Assembly: GCA_002422685.1 (NCBI GenBank)
Contig: DITC01000063.1
Location: 1-21,834 of the forward strand
Direction: 5' to 3'
DNA from: Thauera sp. UBA6194
GTDB lineage: Bacteria; Pseudomonadota; Gammaproteobacteria; Burkholderiales; Rhodocyclaceae
Length of the DNA stretch: 21,834 nucleotides
In this document: positions 1 through 7,972 of the stretch, in pieces
Layout of the letters: each line of letters opens with the position of its first letter
How positions within the stretch are numbered: position 1 is the first letter of the stretch
Position numbers and translations under genes: made by a program
The notes under the pieces: model-generated
The model's input: the letters and a program-made list of their open reading frames with translations, nothing else
Database searches by the model: none
Told to the model about the DNA's origin: nothing

Positions 1-664
1 AGAACACCGAGCGCACCGTCAGCGGCAGCCCCTTGTTGAACGAGAACAGCGCCAGACCGAGCGCGAGGATGGCGTAGATCGCCCACGGATGCAGCGCCCA
101 GTGGTAGATCGTCGCCGCCATGCCGAGCCGGGTCGCGGCCTCGGCGTCGCCCGCCGCGGCGCCGAGCGGCGCCCAGTCGGTACGCACGCCGTTCTCCATC
201 GCGGTGCCGCCGAAGGCGCTGCCGAAGTGCGACAGCGGCTCGGACACACCGAAGAACATCAGCCCGATGCCCATGCCGGCAGCAAACAGCATCGAGAACC
301 AGCCCAGGTAGGTGTAATCGGGCGTGGCCTCGGTACCGCCCAGGCGCACCTTGCCGAGCGGCGAGACCACCAGACCCAGGCACACCAGCACGAAGATGTT
401 GCCGGCACCGAGGAAGAACCAGTCGAGGTTCGAGGTGAGCCAGCCCCGCATCGAGGTGAACATCGGCTCGACCTGGTTCTGGAACGCCAGCGTGAGCACG
501 ACGAAGGCGACGACCATCAGGCCCGAGATCGCGAACACGCGGTTATGGATGTCGAGGCCGAACGGCCCCACATTGACGAGGATGTTGTCCTGACCGACCT
601 TGTAATCGGTGTCGATCGGATTGACGTCCCCGTCCGGGATCATCGGATCCTTGTTATCTGCCAT
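1..664 (-). CDS. BCCT-family betaine/carnitine/choline transporter, C-terminus outside window
   Basis: Reading from the start at 664, 221 codons are visible before the window edge, so this is an N-terminal fragment of a protein that is usually 500-700 residues. The BCCT signature is clear: a Gly-rich segment GMGIGLMFFGVSEPLSHF near residues 130-147, preceded by two hydrophobic segments (about 42-60 and 86-101). The family takes up betaine, choline, carnitine or ectoine with Na+ or H+ for osmoprotection. An extra stretch rich in Ala and Asp (AAAGDAEAATRLG) sits between the signature and the HPWAIYA segment. The start is supported by AAGGAG (plus-strand CTCCTT 670-675) eight bases upstream. It is divergent from ptsH. 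Substrate cannot be told from this fragment. Confidence 0.9.
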   Translation of the reverse strand, partial: MADNKDPMIPDGDVNPIDTDYKVGQDNILVNVGPFGLDIHNRVFAISGLMVVAFVVLTLAFQNQVEPMFTSMRGWLTSNLDWFFLGAGNIFVLVCLGLVVSPLGKVRLGGTEATPDYTYLGWFSMLFAAGMGIGLMFFGVSEPLSHFGSAFGGTAMENGVRTDWAPLGAAAGDAEAATRLGMAATIYHWALHPWAIYAILALGLALFSFNKGLPLTVRSVF

Positions 665-731
665 CTGAACTCCTTGTTGTTTTGTACCACCGGCGCACGA
701 ACAGACGCCCGCCGGAGGCAGCCAGCGCAGA

Positions 732-819
732 ATTGTATCACTTCTCGACCCATTCATTTGCACCAATGTATTTCGACACTGTCGTTCGACGGCACGACTC
801 GAGCCCGCTCGGCTAGAAT
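732..819. promoter_or_regulatory. Divergent intergenic region between the BCCT gene and ptsH, with weak -10-like boxes
   Basis: The 227-bp gap (665-891) must hold promoters for both divergent genes. On the plus strand TAGAAT at 814-819 looks like a -10 box for ptsH, but no good -35 sits 16-18 bases upstream. On the minus strand TACAAT (plus-strand ATTGTA 732-737) could be a -10 for the transporter, again without a convincing -35. Treat both as weak guesses. Confidence 0.3.
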
Positions 820-891
820 TCCGGGCTTGCACGTAATCAGCGGGACGACCGGCCCCTGCCGCCCGCAACCGCCCGACGGAGACCCGCCACC

Positions 892-1152
892 ATGCCGCGA
901 GAGGATGCGCCCATCATCAACAAGCTCGGCCTGCATGCACGTGCCTCGGCCAAGCTGACCCAGCTCGCGAGCGCCTACCCCTGCGAGATCTGGCTCGAGC
1001 GCAACGGCCGCCGCGTGAACGCCAAGAGCATCATGGGCGTGATGATGCTCGCCGCCGCCAAAGGCAGCACGATCACCATCGACACCGACGGCGAACAGGC
1101 GGACGAGGCCATGCAGGCGCTGATCGCCGACCGCTTCGGCGAAGAGGAGTGA
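892..1152 (+). CDS. ptsH: Phosphocarrier protein HPr
   Basis: This 86-aa protein has the usual HPr length. The active-site His15 lies in GLHARAS and the regulatory Ser46 in NAKSIMGVMML, both in canonical positions. HPr accepts a phosphate from Enzyme I on His15; Ser46 is the target of HPr kinase in organisms that have one. The stop codon is separated from the ptsI start by a single base, so the two are co-transcribed. In many betaproteobacteria a mannose-family EIIA gene sits directly upstream; here the upstream gene is a divergent transporter, so no EIIA partner is visible. No sugar permease is present either, which fits a regulatory PTS, but that is inference. Confidence 0.95.
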   Translation: MPREDAPIINKLGLHARASAKLTQLASAYPCEIWLERNGRRVNAKSIMGVMMLAAAKGSTITIDTDGEQADEAMQALIADRFGEEE

Positions 1153-1153
1153 C

Positions 1154-2884
1154 ATGCCCTTCACCCTGCACGGACTTGCGGTTTCCCAGGGCATCGCGAT
1201 CGGCCACGTCCACCTGGTCTCGCACGCGCTGCTCGAGGTCAATCACTACCACGTCGCCGAAAAATACCTCGACGATGAGATCGCGCGCCTGGACGAGGCC
1301 GTCGCCTCGGTGCAGGGCGAGCTCGTCGGGCTGAAGGCGGTCACCACCGCGGGCCAGGCACACAGCGAGGTCGGCGCCTTCGTCGACCTGCAACTGATGA
1401 TGCTGGCCGACCCGATGCTGGTCGAGGCCGCGCGCCGTTTGATCCTCGAGCGCCGTTGCAATGCCGAATGGGCGCTGGTGCAGCAGATGGAACATCTGGT
1501 CGAGCAGTTCCGCCAGATCGAGGACCCCTACCTGCGCGAACGCCAGGCTGACGTGGTTCAGGTGGTCGAGCGTCTGGTGAAGGATCTGCTCGGCCACCCC
1601 GGCCACCTTCCGCCCAAGCGCCGCGACGGGCTGGGCACCATCGTGGTGGCGCACGACCTCTCGCCCGCCGACACGATCAGCTTCCGCGACCACAACATCG
1701 CCGGCTTCGTCACCGACGTCGGCGGCCCGACCAGCCACACCGCGATCGTGGCGCGCAGCCTGAAGATCCCGGCGGTGGTCGGCCTGCACCATGTGCGCGA
1801 CCTGCTCGAGGACGACGAGCTCATCATCGTCGACGGCTCGCGCGGCGTCATCATCGTGGCGCCCGGCGACGAGCTCGTCGAGGAATACCGCCTGCGCAAG
1901 AGCGAGCTCGAGATCGAGCGCTCCAAGCTCAACCGCCTGCGCGACACGCGGGCGACCACGCTCGATGGCGAAGAGATCAACCTGCTCGCCAACATCGAAG
2001 GCCCCAAGGACCTGCCCGCGGTGAAGACCGCCAACGCGGACGGCATCGGGCTGTACCGCACCGAGTTCCTTTTCATCGGGCGCGAGAACCTGCCCGACGA
2101 GGACGAGCAGTACGAGGCCTACCGCGCCGTGGTCAAGGCGCTGCCCACCAAACCGGTCACGATCCGCACCTTCGACGTCGGCGCGGACAAGGCGCTCGAC
2201 GGCGGGCAGACGCGCGTCGAGCCCAACCCTGCGCTGGGGCTGCGTGCAGTGCGCTATTCGCTCGCCGAACCGAAGATGTTTCTCACCCAGCTGCGTGCGC
2301 TGCTGCGCGCCTCGGCCCACGGCAAGCTGCAGATCATGGTGCCGATGCTCTCGCACGCAAAGGAGATCGACCAGACCCTGGCCCTGATCGAAAAGGCGAA
2401 GGCCGAGCTGCGCGCCGAGAAGCACAAGTTCGACGAAGGCGTGCGCATCGGCGGCATGATCGAGGTCCCGGCCGCCGCGCTGTCTCTCGGCATGTTCATC
2501 CGCCGCCTGTCCTTCCTGTCCATCGGCACCAACGACCTGATCCAGTACACCCTGGCCATCGACCGCTCGGACGACGCCGTCGCGCATCTTTACGACCCCC
2601 TGCACCCCGCCGTGCTCAAGCTGATCTCGATGACGATCGCCGCCGGCGCGCGCTACGGGCTGCCGGTGTCGGTGTGCGGCGAGATGGCGGGCGACCCCGC
2701 GCACACCGCACTGTTGATCGGCATGGGGCTACGCAACTTCTCCATGAACCCGGGCAACATCCTCGAGATCAAGCAGTTCGTGCTGCGCGCCGATCTCGGC
2801 GAGCTCGCGCCCAAGGTCCAGCGCATCCTGAAGATGGACGAACCCGCGCGCATTCGCGAAGCGGTGGAGCGGCTGGTCGGCTGA
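1154..2884 (+). CDS. ptsI: Phosphoenolpyruvate-protein phosphotransferase (PTS Enzyme I)
   Basis: The 576-aa product is full length for Enzyme I. Visible landmarks are the phosphohistidine loop GGPTSHTAIVARS (active His195), the PEP-binding arginines in DGIGLYRTEFLF (Arg302) and VTIRTFDVGADK (Arg338), LSIGTNDLIQYTLAIDRS, and the catalytic cysteine in VCGEMAGDP (Cys508). The enzyme autophosphorylates from PEP and passes the phosphate to HPr, encoded immediately upstream. The start is preceded by GAGGAG inside the end of ptsH, suggesting translational coupling. The DVGADKALDGG stretch differs slightly from the DIGADKPLP form of enteric enzymes. The long open frames antisense to it are GC-driven shadows. 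Confidence 0.96.
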   Translation: MPFTLHGLAVSQGIAIGHVHLVSHALLEVNHYHVAEKYLDDEIARLDEAVASVQGELVGLKAVTTAGQAHSEVGAFVDLQLMMLADPMLVEAARRLILERRCNAEWALVQQMEHLVEQFRQIEDPYLRERQADVVQVVERLVKDLLGHPGHLPPKRRDGLGTIVVAHDLSPADTISFRDHNIAGFVTDVGGPTSHTAIVARSLKIPAVVGLHHVRDLLEDDELIIVDGSRGVIIVAPGDELVEEYRLRKSELEIERSKLNRLRDTRATTLDGEEINLLANIEGPKDLPAVKTANADGIGLYRTEFLFIGRENLPDEDEQYEAYRAVVKALPTKPVTIRTFDVGADKALDGGQTRVEPNPALGLRAVRYSLAEPKMFLTQLRALLRASAHGKLQIMVPMLSHAKEIDQTLALIEKAKAELRAEKHKFDEGVRIGGMIEVPAAALSLGMFIRRLSFLSIGTNDLIQYTLAIDRSDDAVAHLYDPLHPAVLKLISMTIAAGARYGLPVSVCGEMAGDPAHTALLIGMGLRNFSMNPGNILEIKQFVLRADLGELAPKVQRILKMDEPARIREAVERLVG

Positions 2885-2963
2885 AGCAGGGCGTCCGCGC
2901 GGCTCCTTGGGTGGCGCGCGGGATGAAATCGTGGGACCAGTCTCCCGCGGACGGCAGTCCGGC

Positions 2964-4304
2964 CTAGCGCATGTCGAACAGCTCCTGATGGAAGTCGGCC
3001 GCCGCCAGCCCCCTGGCGACGAAGCCCTCGCGCAGGGCCTGGCCGAATCCGCCCGGTCCGCAGAACCAGACATCCGCCTCGGCCCAGCCCGGCACGGTGT
3101 CGCAGATGCGCGCCACGTCGAGGCGACCGTCGCGCGCGCTCACCAGCACGTGCAGCGTCACCCCCGCCGCCTGCGCATCGCGTTGCAGACGGGCGATGAA
3201 ACCCTCGTCGGGTTCGGCAGTGCTGTAGAACAGATCGACCGCGCGCCCGTCGGGCACCACCGCCAGCGCCTTCATGCGCGCGATGAAGGGCGTGATGCCG
3301 ATACCGCCGCCGACCCAGATCTGGCGGAGCTTGGCGCTGGCGCTGCCGTTGGCGAAATCGAAGCGGCCATAGGGCCCCTCGACGGTGACGAGGTCACCGA
3401 CCCGGAGCAGTTCGGGCAGGCGGGCGGTGTAGTCGCCGATGCCCTTGATCAGGAAGAACAGCCGGCCGTCCCCCTTCCAGCCCGAGGAGATGGTGAAGGG
3501 GTGCGCGCCTTCGTCGGTCGAGAAGGTGACGAAGGCGAACTGACCCGCCTGGTGCCCCGGCCAGCGGTCCTTGAAGCGGATCGCCACCTTGAGCACGCGG
3601 TTGTCGGGGAAGTTCACCAGCTCCTCGATCTCGCCCACCGCCTTGCGCCGATGGCCGACACGGCCCGCCAGCGAGACCACGGCGGCGACGCTGCCGCCGG
3701 CCATCAGTACGGCGAGCACGATGCCCATCGGCTGCGCCCAGTAGGCAAAGGGCGTCAGCAGCACCGAGTGGAAGACCAGCGCCAGGTAGGCGCCGGCCAG
3801 CACACGGTGGGTCCTGAAGAACAGGCGGTACGGAAAGCGCTTGGTGAGCGCGATCACGATCAGCACCACCGCGCCGTAGAAGGCCCACTCGCCGACCGAC
3901 TCCGCCAGGCCGCGCTGCGCACGGAAGAAGATCTCGACAGGGTCGGTGAGCGTCGGCTTCGGCCCCCGCTCCGGCTTCACCAGCCAGCCCCAGCCCACCG
4001 CCCACTTGGTGCCCTGTGCCCACAGCCAGTGGATGACCGCGAACATCAGGCCGGTGACGCCCAGCCACTTGTGCAGGCGATAGGTCTTGTCCAGCCCGTC
4101 GAGCAGCGGTTCCACCCGCACCGGGCGCAGCGCCAGGATCATGCCCACGCTCATGACGCCGATGCCGATCACCCCGGTGTAGTTGATCGCCACCGTGCGC
4201 AGGGCGAAGTATTCATAGCCGATGGGCAGCAGCGGATCGGCCATCCACCACAGCAGGCTGAGCAGCAGCAGGAGTGCCGCGTACGCAAACCGGATGTTCT
4301 TCAT
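2964..4304 (-). CDS. Ferric-reductase-like transmembrane flavocytochrome (FAD/NAD-binding oxidoreductase)
   Basis: The 446-aa protein joins an N-terminal membrane domain to a ferredoxin-NADP-reductase-type C-terminal half. Hydrophobic segments run near residues 6-24, 37-58, 80-95, 139-153, 167-184 and 193-212. Likely heme histidines are His78 and His92 in one pair and His166 and His179 in another. The flavin motif HPFTISSG is at 268-275, the nucleotide-binding GGGIGITPF at 332-340 and CGPGGF at 415-420, and the C-terminus is the usual FHQELFDMR. Such proteins move electrons from NAD(P)H via FAD and heme across the membrane, often to ferric chelates; the acceptor here is unknown. The chosen start at 4304 has GGAGAAGG just upstream; an in-frame ATG at 4316 lacks a good ribosome site. 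Confidence 0.88.
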   Translation of the reverse strand: MKNIRFAYAALLLLLSLLWWMADPLLPIGYEYFALRTVAINYTGVIGIGVMSVGMILALRPVRVEPLLDGLDKTYRLHKWLGVTGLMFAVIHWLWAQGTKWAVGWGWLVKPERGPKPTLTDPVEIFFRAQRGLAESVGEWAFYGAVVLIVIALTKRFPYRLFFRTHRVLAGAYLALVFHSVLLTPFAYWAQPMGIVLAVLMAGGSVAAVVSLAGRVGHRRKAVGEIEELVNFPDNRVLKVAIRFKDRWPGHQAGQFAFVTFSTDEGAHPFTISSGWKGDGRLFFLIKGIGDYTARLPELLRVGDLVTVEGPYGRFDFANGSASAKLRQIWVGGGIGITPFIARMKALAVVPDGRAVDLFYSTAEPDEGFIARLQRDAQAAGVTLHVLVSARDGRLDVARICDTVPGWAEADVWFCGPGGFGQALREGFVARGLAAADFHQELFDMR

Positions 4305-4529
4305 CGCCTTCTCCATTTGCCTGGGGTCCCGCGTCCAATGCGACGGGTCGGGTGGGCGCGTCATCGGACCGACTTGCTGATTGTGTTCCTCCGGCCTCCG
4401 GCCCGCCTTGTCACAGCGCAAACCAACGCGCCGGAGGGCGGCCAGCCACGCCCCGGGCGCAGTCGGTTCAGCTCCAGTTAAGGATGGCAGCGCCATGCTC
4501 CGCCCTGTCCTCACCATGGAGCCCTGCCA

Positions 4530-4979
4530 ATGATCACCGCGACCCTGCTCTCCCCCCTGCTGCTGGCGCTTGCCGTCGGCATCGCCGCCCCCGCCCACGC
4601 GGCGGACAACCCAACTTCGTTCCCGCCCCAAGCCTGCCAGTCGGTTCGCGCTGAACTCGATGCGGTGGCGACCCATCTGCGCGAGGCGCGTGCGGATCGC
4701 ACCGGTCCGGCGAACGCGCCCGATCCCTACCTGACGCTGGCGCGCGCACTCGAGTCCCACCTCGACACCCTGCACGCCAGCCTGCCCGGGCAGGCGACGC
4801 AGCGCGCGCAGGCCAGCGCGCTGGTGAGCGACATGCGCGACGCGCTGGTCCTGGTGCGCGGCGCCACCCATCTCGAAGCCCGCCAGCTCGCGCTGCAGCG
4901 CCTCGACGCCGATCAACGGCTCTACAATCGGGTGCTGGAGACCCTCGGGTGCTCCGCCACCCGACCCACCGCCCTGTGA
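4530..4979 (+). CDS. Small periplasmic protein of unknown function
   Basis: I do not recognise this 149-aa protein. It has a clear Sec signal peptide (hydrophobic core about residues 4-19, likely cleavage after AHA near residue 24). The mature part is predicted mostly helical, rich in Ala, Leu and Arg, and contains just two cysteines, one near each end (QACQSV and LGCSAT), which could form a disulfide. A GGAG lies eight bases before the ATG. It ends four bases before the cation-diffusion-facilitator start, so the two are probably co-transcribed, hinting at a link to metal or envelope physiology. That link is context only. Confidence 0.72.
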   Translation: MITATLLSPLLLALAVGIAAPAHAADNPTSFPPQACQSVRAELDAVATHLREARADRTGPANAPDPYLTLARALESHLDTLHASLPGQATQRAQASALVSDMRDALVLVRGATHLEARQLALQRLDADQRLYNRVLETLGCSATRPTAL

Positions 4980-4983
4980 ACCG

Positions 4984-5880
4984 ATGACCGCCATCACGCC
5001 GCGCCAGGCCCTGCTGCTCTCGCTCGCCGCCGCGCTCAGCACCATCGCAATGAAGACCGGCGCCTGGTGGCTGACCGGCTCGATCGGCTACCTGTCCGAC
5101 GCGCTCGAGTCGGTGGTCAACCTGGCCGGCGCCGGCTTCGCGCTGTGGATGGTGTCCTACGCCCAGCGCCCCGCCGACGAGGATCACCAGTACGGCCATG
5201 GCAAGGCCGAATACTTCTCCGCCGCGTTCGAGGGCGGGCTGATCTTCATCGCCGCGCTGATCATCCTGCTCACCGCCGGCGAGCGCCTGCTCAATCCGCA
5301 GCCGATCGGCGCGCTGGGGCTCGGCACCCTGCTGTCGGTCGGCGCGAGCCTGATCAACTTCCTGGTCGCGCGCGTGCTGCTGCAGGTCAGCCGCGCGCAC
5401 CGCTCGCTCGCGCTCGAAGCCGACGCCCGCCACCTGATGGCCGACGTGTGGACCACCGCCGGCGTGGTGTGCGGCGTCGGCCTGGCGGTCGTCACCGGCT
5501 GGAGCTGGCTCGACCCGGTGGTCGCCGGCGCGGTCGCGCTCAACATCCTGCGCGAGGGCTGGGAGCTGATGCGCCGCTCGATCGACGGCCTGATGGACCG
5601 CGCGCTGTCCGACGCCGAGGTGGCCGCGATCGAGCGCACGCTGGCCGAGGCCTCGCCACCCGGATGCTTCCACAGCAAGCTCCGGACCCGGGCGGCGGGC
5701 GCGCTGCACTTCGCCCACGTCGAGCTGTGCGTGCCCGGCGACTGGACGGTGGCCGAGGCCCACGCCGTGGCCGACGCGCTCGAACGCATCGTCCTCGAGC
5801 GCACCGGCACCCGCCTTTCGACCCACCTCGAACCGATCCCGCCCGCCGCGCCATCGGGCGCGGAGACCGACCTGACCTGA
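4984..5880 (+). CDS. Cation diffusion facilitator (CDF) family metal transporter
   Basis: The 298-aa protein has the CDF layout: six hydrophobic segments in the first 200 residues and a cytoplasmic C-terminal domain. Landmarks are TM2 YLSDALESVVNL (Asp39), the loop DEDHQYGHGKAEYFSA (residues 65-80) and TM5 HLMADVWTT (His150, Asp154). The family exports divalent cations such as Zn2+, Fe2+ or Mn2+ in exchange for protons. The position equivalent to the second Asp of the TM2 DxxxD metal site in YiiP is Ser43 here, with Glu42 next to it, so ion selectivity cannot be assumed. It lies between a periplasmic protein gene and a two-component system, ten bases before the latter. Confidence 0.9.
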   Translation: MTAITPRQALLLSLAAALSTIAMKTGAWWLTGSIGYLSDALESVVNLAGAGFALWMVSYAQRPADEDHQYGHGKAEYFSAAFEGGLIFIAALIILLTAGERLLNPQPIGALGLGTLLSVGASLINFLVARVLLQVSRAHRSLALEADARHLMADVWTTAGVVCGVGLAVVTGWSWLDPVVAGAVALNILREGWELMRRSIDGLMDRALSDAEVAAIERTLAEASPPGCFHSKLRTRAAGALHFAHVELCVPGDWTVAEAHAVADALERIVLERTGTRLSTHLEPIPPAAPSGAETDLT

Positions 5881-5890
5881 GCGCCGCCCG

Positions 5891-6559
5891 ATGCACCTGC
5901 TCATCGTCGAAGACGACCGCACGATCGCCGAGAACCTCTACGACTACCTCGAGGCGCGCGGCCACCAGTGCGACTACGCCGGCTCGATCGCGGCGGCCTC
6001 GGTCCTGCTCGCGCGCAGCGTGTTCGACGCCGTGGTGCTCGACCGCAACCTGCCCGACGGCGACGGCCTCGCGCTCGCGCGCCGGCTGCGCGCCGAGGGC
6101 TGCGCCACGCCGATCCTGGTGCTGACCGCGCGCGACACGCTGGAGGACAAGCTGCTCGGCTTCGAGGCCGGCGGCGACGACTACCTGGTCAAGCCCTTCG
6201 CGCTGCAGGAGCTCGAGGTGCGCCTGCTGGCGCTGGCGCGGCGCAATGCCGCGCGCGCGGCCGATCCGGTGTTGCGCTACGGCGCGCTGGAGTTCCGCGC
6301 CGCGACCCAGGCGCTGCACCTCGACGGCAGGCCACTCGCGCTGCCACCGAAGCCCCTGCGCCTGGTCGCCGAACTGCTCGCCCAGCCCGAGCGCGTGTTC
6401 TCCCGCCGCGAGCTGGAGCTCGCGGTGTGGGGCCACGAGCAGGACAGCAGCGACAACCTGCGCAGCGTGCTGCACACCCTGCGTCGCGCCCTCGGCGACG
6501 ACGCGCCCGTTCAGGTGGTGAATGTCCATGGCCTCGGCTACAAGCTCGTCAGCCGCTGA
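5891..6559 (+). CDS. OmpR/PhoB-family response regulator (PmrA/QseB-like)
   Basis: The 222-aa protein has a receiver domain with acidic residues Glu7, Asp8 and Asp9, phospho-acceptor Asp51 (VVLDRNLPDGDG), Thr79 and Lys101 (LVKPF). A winged-helix DNA-binding domain (about 125-222) ends with the typical VVNVHGLGYKL. It overlaps the sensor kinase gene by 38 bases, so the two form one unit. The eptA-like gene downstream, with four TCAC-core 11-bp repeats in its promoter, is the obvious candidate target. That makes a PmrA-like role in envelope stress or polymyxin response plausible, but the signal is unknown. No strong Shine-Dalgarno is visible; coupling to the upstream transporter is possible. 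Confidence 0.92.
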   Translation: MHLLIVEDDRTIAENLYDYLEARGHQCDYAGSIAAASVLLARSVFDAVVLDRNLPDGDGLALARRLRAEGCATPILVLTARDTLEDKLLGFEAGGDDYLVKPFALQELEVRLLALARRNAARAADPVLRYGALEFRAATQALHLDGRPLALPPKPLRLVAELLAQPERVFSRRELELAVWGHEQDSSDNLRSVLHTLRRALGDDAPVQVVNVHGLGYKLVSR

Positions 6560-7859
6560 GGGCGGTGCGCGCCATGGCTGGCGGCGCTGGCTGCCCGGCG
6601 GCATGCGCGTGCGCATCGCGGTCTCGGTCACCGCGATGCTGGTCGTGCTCATCGTGGCGCAGTCGCTCGCCCTGGTGCGGCTCAACGAGGAGATGGAAGA
6701 GGAGTTCATCGACGGCACGCTCGACGAGCAGCTGCACTACAGCATCGAGCACAGCCGCCGGCTCGGCACCCTGATCGGGCCGCAGACGCCGAACATGACG
6801 CTCTACCGCTTCGCGCCGGGCGAGGCGCTGCCGCCGGGCCTGAGCCCGGCGCTGGCGGCGCTCGCGATCGGCAACCACGAAGACAACTCTTCCGGACACG
6901 AGCTGCACGTCGCGGTGCGCGAGGCCGACGGCCAGCGCTATGTGCTCGTCTACGACGAATCGGAGCACCGTGCGCGCGAGACCGCCGTGGTCACCACGGT
7001 GGTGATCGGCGGCCTGGTGCTGACCGCGCTGTCCTTCCTCCTCGTGTACGCGATCGCCGCGCGGCTCACGCGCGGGCTGGAGACGCTGGCCGAGCGCGTG
7101 GAGGGCGAGCGCGACGGCACGCCCTTCGCCCGGCCCGGACTCGACGCCGAGCTCCTCGCCGTGGCGCGCGCGCTCGACCGCGCCGAGGCGCGCCAGGCCA
7201 CCGTGCTCGCGCGCGAGCGCGACTTCAACGCCAACCTGTCGCACGAGTTGCGCACCCCGCTCGCCGGCATCCGCAGCGACGCCGAGATGCTGCTGACCGA
7301 CGCCGCGCTGTCCGCCAAGGCCCGCCGCCGCGCCGAGCGCATCATCGCCACCACCGACCGCACCACCACGCTCGCCCACAGCCTGCTGCTGCTCGCGCGC
7401 GAGGCCCGGCCGCAGGCGGTCGAGCCGGTCAACCTGGGCGCAGCGGTGCGCGATGCCTGGGCGCGATTGCACGGCGCCGGCGCCCAGGTCGACGCGCTCG
7501 CCATCGACATCGACCCCACAGCCGAGGTCGCCGCCGACCCCGGCCTGCTGGCGCTGGTGCTGCAGAACCTGCTGGAGAACGCGCTGCGCCATGGCGAAGG
7601 GCGTGCGCTCGAGGTGGCGCTGGAGGGGCGTCGCCTCGAGGTGCGCGACCGCGGCCCCGGCTTCGGCACGGAAGAGCCGATGCGCAGCTTCGAGCGCTTC
7701 CGCCGCGGCGGCGGCAAGCCGGGCCATGGGCTCGGCCTGGCGCTGGTGCAGCACATCTGCACCGCCTGCGGGTGGACGGTCCACGCCGCCAACCGGCCGG
7801 GCGGCGGCGCCTGCCTGACGATCGACTTCGGCGCCGGCGCCGGCTCCGGCTCGGCCTAG
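6522..7859 (+). CDS. Sensor histidine kinase, partner of the upstream response regulator
   Basis: The 445-aa membrane kinase has TM1 about residues 31-52, a periplasmic sensor of about 100 residues, TM2 about 155-180 and a short linker. The HisKA box is FNANLSHELRTPLAGI (His241), the N-box LQNLLENALRHG (348-359), G1 VRDRGPGFG (374-382), the F-box FERFRRG and G2 GHGLGLALV (401-409). All catalytic elements are present, so it should be active. The start at 6522 is chosen because AGGTGGTG lies just before it inside the regulator gene; an in-frame ATG at 6603 would remove a non-membrane N-terminal tail and is possible. The periplasmic sensor has several acidic stretches (EEMEEEF, HEDNSS), conceivably a cation or peptide contact surface, which is speculative. 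Confidence 0.92.
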   Translation: MSMASATSSSAAEGGARHGWRRWLPGGMRVRIAVSVTAMLVVLIVAQSLALVRLNEEMEEEFIDGTLDEQLHYSIEHSRRLGTLIGPQTPNMTLYRFAPGEALPPGLSPALAALAIGNHEDNSSGHELHVAVREADGQRYVLVYDESEHRARETAVVTTVVIGGLVLTALSFLLVYAIAARLTRGLETLAERVEGERDGTPFARPGLDAELLAVARALDRAEARQATVLARERDFNANLSHELRTPLAGIRSDAEMLLTDAALSAKARRRAERIIATTDRTTTLAHSLLLLAREARPQAVEPVNLGAAVRDAWARLHGAGAQVDALAIDIDPTAEVAADPGLLALVLQNLLENALRHGEGRALEVALEGRRLEVRDRGPGFGTEEPMRSFERFRRGGGKPGHGLGLALVQHICTACGWTVHAANRPGGGACLTIDFGAGAGSGSA

Positions 7860-7887
7860 CGCGCCAGCGCCCGGCGCCACGGGCGCG

Positions 7888-7942
7888 CTCACACTTTCCT
7901 CACACCCGCATCACGCTTTCCTCACGCGCGCCTGCGTAGATT
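7888..7942 (+). promoter_or_regulatory. Four tandem 11-bp TCAC-core half-sites upstream of the eptA-like gene
   Basis: Four consecutive units of exactly 11 bp run 7888-7898 (CTCACACTTTC), 7899-7909 (CTCACACCCGC), 7910-7920 (ATCACGCTTTC) and 7921-7931 (CTCACGCGCGC). A -10-like TAGATT follows at 7937-7942, so the last two units cover the -35 region. Tandem half-sites with 10-11 bp spacing are how OmpR-family regulators bind, and the -35 overlap is typical of activation. The local response regulator is the natural candidate. Confidence 0.65.
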
Positions 7943-7972
7943 GCGCCGATCCTCCCCAGGCTCTGCGCAACC

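Noticed and set aside
1073..2704. Long open frame antisense to ptsI (543 codons)
   Set aside because: It is the complement of a well-supported ptsI gene; its composition (His, Asp, Arg, Val-rich) is typical of GC-driven antisense frames.
2885..2963. Rho-independent terminator between ptsI and the convergent gene
   Set aside because: GTCCGCG and CGCGGAC form distant arms but there is no T-run and the loop is long; not strong enough to annotate.
2907..4481. Plus-strand frame antisense to the ferric-reductase-like gene
   Set aside because: His/Arg/Gln-rich shadow; the minus strand carries full FAD, NAD and heme motifs.
4305..4529. Riboswitch or regulatory RNA in the divergent gap
   Set aside because: An inverted repeat CCTCCGGC/GCCGGAGG is present, but no conserved riboswitch core could be recognised.
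4305..5045. N-terminal extension of the ferric-reductase-like protein to 693 aa
   Set aside because: The extension crosses the divergent gene at 4530 and is low-complexity; 4304 has a ribosome site and begins a membrane helix.
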